This document shows positions 62,226 through 64,000 of a DNA stretch of 64,000 nt, piece by piece. Numbering within the stretch: position 1 is the first letter of the stretch; each line of letters opens with the position of its first letter. A program made the position numbers and the translations under genes. A model generated the notes under the pieces. The model was not told the origin of the DNA. It did no database searches and was given only the letters and a program-made list of their open reading frames with translations. Source of the stretch: Falsihalocynthiibacter halioticoli (GTDB taxonomy: Bacteria > Pseudomonadota > Alphaproteobacteria > Rhodobacterales > Rhodobacteraceae); the NCBI RefSeq assembly GCF_025802015.1, contig NZ_JAOYFC010000001.1:1240001-1304000 (forward strand), in the 5' to 3' direction.

Positions 62226-62836
62226 GCTGCTGCTCCTGTGCTCAGGGGGCGGCGATCCTGCGAGGAGGGGAGCATGTTGAGGAAGTTCTCAAGCAGCTTA
62301 TGCCCGTGTTCGGATTTGATGCTTTCGGGATGAAACTGGACGCCGTGGATTGGTAGGCTCTCGTGGCGCAGGCCCATAATCGTTCCGTCCTCAAGCTTGG
62401 CATTAACCAACAGGCTGTCAGGCAGGTTTTCGGGGTTCACCACCAAGGAATGATAGCGCGTCGCTTCAAACGGCGTTGGCAAACCAGCGAAGACGCCGCT
62501 GCTGTCATGGTGCATTGCGCCCATCTTGCCGTGTACGATTTCGTGGCATCGGATGATCTCGCCGCCGAAGGCCTCGCCGATGGATTGATGCCCAAGGCAA
62601 ACCCCCATCAAGGGCAATTCTGCATCTGCTGCCGCCTTAACCATATCAAGGCAAATCCCAGCTTGCGCAGGATCGCAGGGGCCAGGAGAGAGCAAAACCG
62701 CCTCTGGCTTTAACGCGAGCGCCTCTTTGACCGAAAGAGCATCGTTCCGCTCAACCCTGATATCGGCCCCAAGCTCGCCCAAATAATGCACAAGATTGTA
62801 GGTAAAGCTGTCATAATTGTCGATTAACAGGAGCAT
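62222..62836 (-). CDS. trpG: Anthranilate synthase glutamine amidotransferase subunit
   Basis: Supplies ammonia from glutamine to the synthase subunit (TrpE), and often also to aminodeoxychorismate synthase. The 204-residue class I amidotransferase has the opening LLIDNYDSFTYNLVHYLGEL, the nucleophile Cys80 in MGVCLGHQSIGEAFGG and the His-Glu pair in VQFHPESIKSEHG. The ATG at 62836 (after AGGAG) is preferred to the frame start at 62908. TrpE is not next to it; a divergent YibQ-type gene is. Confidence 0.96.
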   Translation of the reverse strand: MLLLIDNYDSFTYNLVHYLGELGADIRVERNDALSVKEALALKPEAVLLSPGPCDPAQAGICLDMVKAAADAELPLMGVCLGHQSIGEAFGGEIIRCHEIVHGKMGAMHHDSSGVFAGLPTPFEATRYHSLVVNPENLPDSLLVNAKLEDGTIMGLRHESLPIHGVQFHPESIKSEHGHKLLENFLNMLPSSQDRRPLSTGAAA

Positions 62837-63012
62837 TTTGCGGCCTTTGCGAATTTCGGGTGAACGCGGCGATTGTTTCGGGCTATACTTGCTCAGAGAG
62901 CCACCCACGGGTCAAGAGGCAAGCCGGTTTTTGCGCTGGCTTGGCCCGAATTTCAGGGAAAATGGCCATGAAATCAGCATGTCCTGTGAGGATGTGAAAA
63001 AGGACGAGGTAT

Positions 63013-64000
63013 ATGCAGGGATTCTTGAAAGGTGCGATTCTGGGCCTGTTTCTGGCCGTTGTGATCTTTGTTGTGGCTGCGGTGCTTGCGCCGCCAGTGG
63101 ATCAGGCCAAACATAGCGAACCTCCTGCATCGGTTGAGGATCAGGATGTTGCCCTTGCTGCACCTGATTTGGCGGAAGCGCCTGCTGTTTCAACCGAAGC
63201 GGAAAAGGATGCCCGCGCAGGGGCAACGCCCGCCCGTCCTGAAGCTCCGGCACCAGACGATGGTAGCATTGTTATCCCCGAGCCAACCCAGAAAGTCGCG
63301 GTTGCCACTGAAGAGCCTTCTGCGCCTATTGCCCCTTCGGCGATCGAAGAACCTGATGCAAAGCCCGTAACGGAATCCACAACATTGCCGGAAACTGTTA
63401 AAATCGCAGAAGCCGCGCCCGAACAATCGCCCGAGGTCTCTACTGTTCCGGACACACCTCCCGCGCCAGAAGCGTTGAAGCTGCCGCAGATTGCGCCAGA
63501 TGCTCCTGAAGCAGAGGAAGCAGAAGCATCCGAAGAGCGCCAGACCGTCCGGATTGATGCGCGCGAAAATCCGGTCCTGCGCAATCCCGAGCCAGAGGAA
63601 GACACAGAAGAAGAGTTGCCTCGCATTCAATCCGAAGCGGAATCCGAAAACGCGCCGCCCAATGCCTTGGTTCGCACACCTGATGCGCCTCGTGCCATTG
63701 GCAAACGCGTCTCGACCTTCTCTGATCGGGCCGAAACAGTGCTGACAAACCGTTTGCCGAGCATTGGCCGCGAAAGCGAAGAGGCCACAGGTTCCGCGCT
63801 TCAGAATCCGTCAAAACCCAACGCATTGCGCGATAATTCCCACGGGTTCACCGATACAGGGTTACCGATCGTCTCACTTGTTTTGCTTGATGAGGGAGTG
63901 GCCGAAACCGACCTTGCAGGATTTATCGAAGCTATGGGCGTTCCTGTGAGTGTGGCGATTGATCCGCTGTCTGAGCGCAGTGCCGAGCGAGCGGCGGCTT
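63013..64000 (+). CDS. yibQ: YibQ-like divergent polysaccharide deacetylase, 3' truncated
   Basis: The frame runs from the ATG at 63013 (AGGACGAGGT upstream) to the end of the window without a stop, about 329 codons. One membrane helix (about residues 9-28) is followed by a roughly 230-residue Pro/Ala/Glu-rich, probably disordered periplasmic region. From about residue 285 the sequence (LPIVSLVLLDEGVAETDLAG, then GVPVSVAIDPLSE) matches the start of the DUF610/divergent polysaccharide deacetylase domain. A yibQ gene has been described next to trpGDC in Rhodobacter sphaeroides. The function is unknown; a cell-wall sugar role is assumed from the fold. Confidence 0.85.
   Translation, partial: MQGFLKGAILGLFLAVVIFVVAAVLAPPVDQAKHSEPPASVEDQDVALAAPDLAEAPAVSTEAEKDARAGATPARPEAPAPDDGSIVIPEPTQKVAVATEEPSAPIAPSAIEEPDAKPVTESTTLPETVKIAEAAPEQSPEVSTVPDTPPAPEALKLPQIAPDAPEAEEAEASEERQTVRIDARENPVLRNPEPEEDTEEELPRIQSEAESENAPPNALVRTPDAPRAIGKRVSTFSDRAETVLTNRLPSIGRESEEATGSALQNPSKPNALRDNSHGFTDTGLPIVSLVLLDEGVAETDLAGFIEAMGVPVSVAIDPLSERSAERAAA

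Noticed and set aside
1..64000. CRISPR arrays, insertion sequences, rRNA or tRNA genes, defence islands
   Set aside because: I saw no regularly spaced repeats, transposase frames, conserved RNA cloverleafs or rRNA segments, and no recognisable defence gene.

Overview
The window is a stretch of an alphaproteobacterial chromosome, almost certainly from the Rhodobacterales (Roseobacter group). By eye the G+C content is in the mid-50s percent. Several gene neighbourhoods point to this lineage: trpG-trpD-trpC-moaC-moeA-lexA with a YibQ-type gene beside it, a gene-transfer-agent (GTA)-type endolysin/holin pair inside the cytochrome c maturation operon, a ZapA gene with a coiled-coil partner, GTTC-N7-GTTC LexA boxes, a purL-(YkgJ-like)-bolA-grxD operon and a fused indolepyruvate:ferredoxin oxidoreductase. 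I found no rRNA, tRNA, CRISPR array, insertion sequence or prophage. Gene density is high and the strand changes often.

Layout. 0-9 kb holds cell-envelope genes: a 5'-truncated AmiC-type amidase, a small methyltransferase on the other strand, penicillin-binding protein 1A, release factor 2, an isolated Omp85-type outer membrane barrel, then a bactofilin overlapping an M23 peptidase. 9-17 kb holds a ferritin-like DUF455 protein coupled to a peroxiredoxin, a very large AsmA/YhdP-like protein, queA, an MFS transporter and a DUF924 protein. 17-22 kb holds dihydrolipoyl dehydrogenase and uvrA, the latter with a clear LexA box. 22-28 kb is a distal valine catabolic cluster (mmsA, acyl-CoA dehydrogenase, and an in-frame fusion of 3-hydroxyisobutyryl-CoA hydrolase with 3-hydroxyisobutyrate dehydrogenase) with a divergent LysR regulator, followed by a CBS-domain protein and coaD. 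28-34 kb holds two different GAPDH genes with a 47-residue membrane protein between them, then transketolase; LacI-type palindromes or half-sites lie upstream of all three enzyme genes. 34-39 kb holds zapA with its coiled-coil partner and the operon purL, YkgJ-like, bolA, grxD. 39-44 kb holds a LysR regulator divergent from the fused indolepyruvate oxidoreductase. 44-51 kb holds an acyltransferase, murI, argC, then ccmE, endolysin, holin, ccmF, ccmH. 51-64 kb holds an enoyl-CoA hydratase, an orphan exported protein, gltA, gltX, comEC (without nuclease domain), lexA, moeA, moaC, trpC, trpD, trpG and a 3'-truncated yibQ.

How the genes work together. Most are housekeeping genes. Three functional clusters stand out: distal valine degradation (isobutyryl-CoA to propionyl-CoA) on one strand; central carbon flux (two GAPDHs and transketolase) that may share a LacI-type regulator; and an SOS circuit in which lexA and uvrA carry the same operator. 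The most unusual observations are the hydrolase-dehydrogenase fusion, the second GAPDH with a GapB-like cofactor site, the conserved-looking small membrane protein between the gap genes, the lysis cassette inside the ccm operon, and a possible small RNA downstream of the second LysR gene. I see no defence system or other clearly novel multi-gene system.
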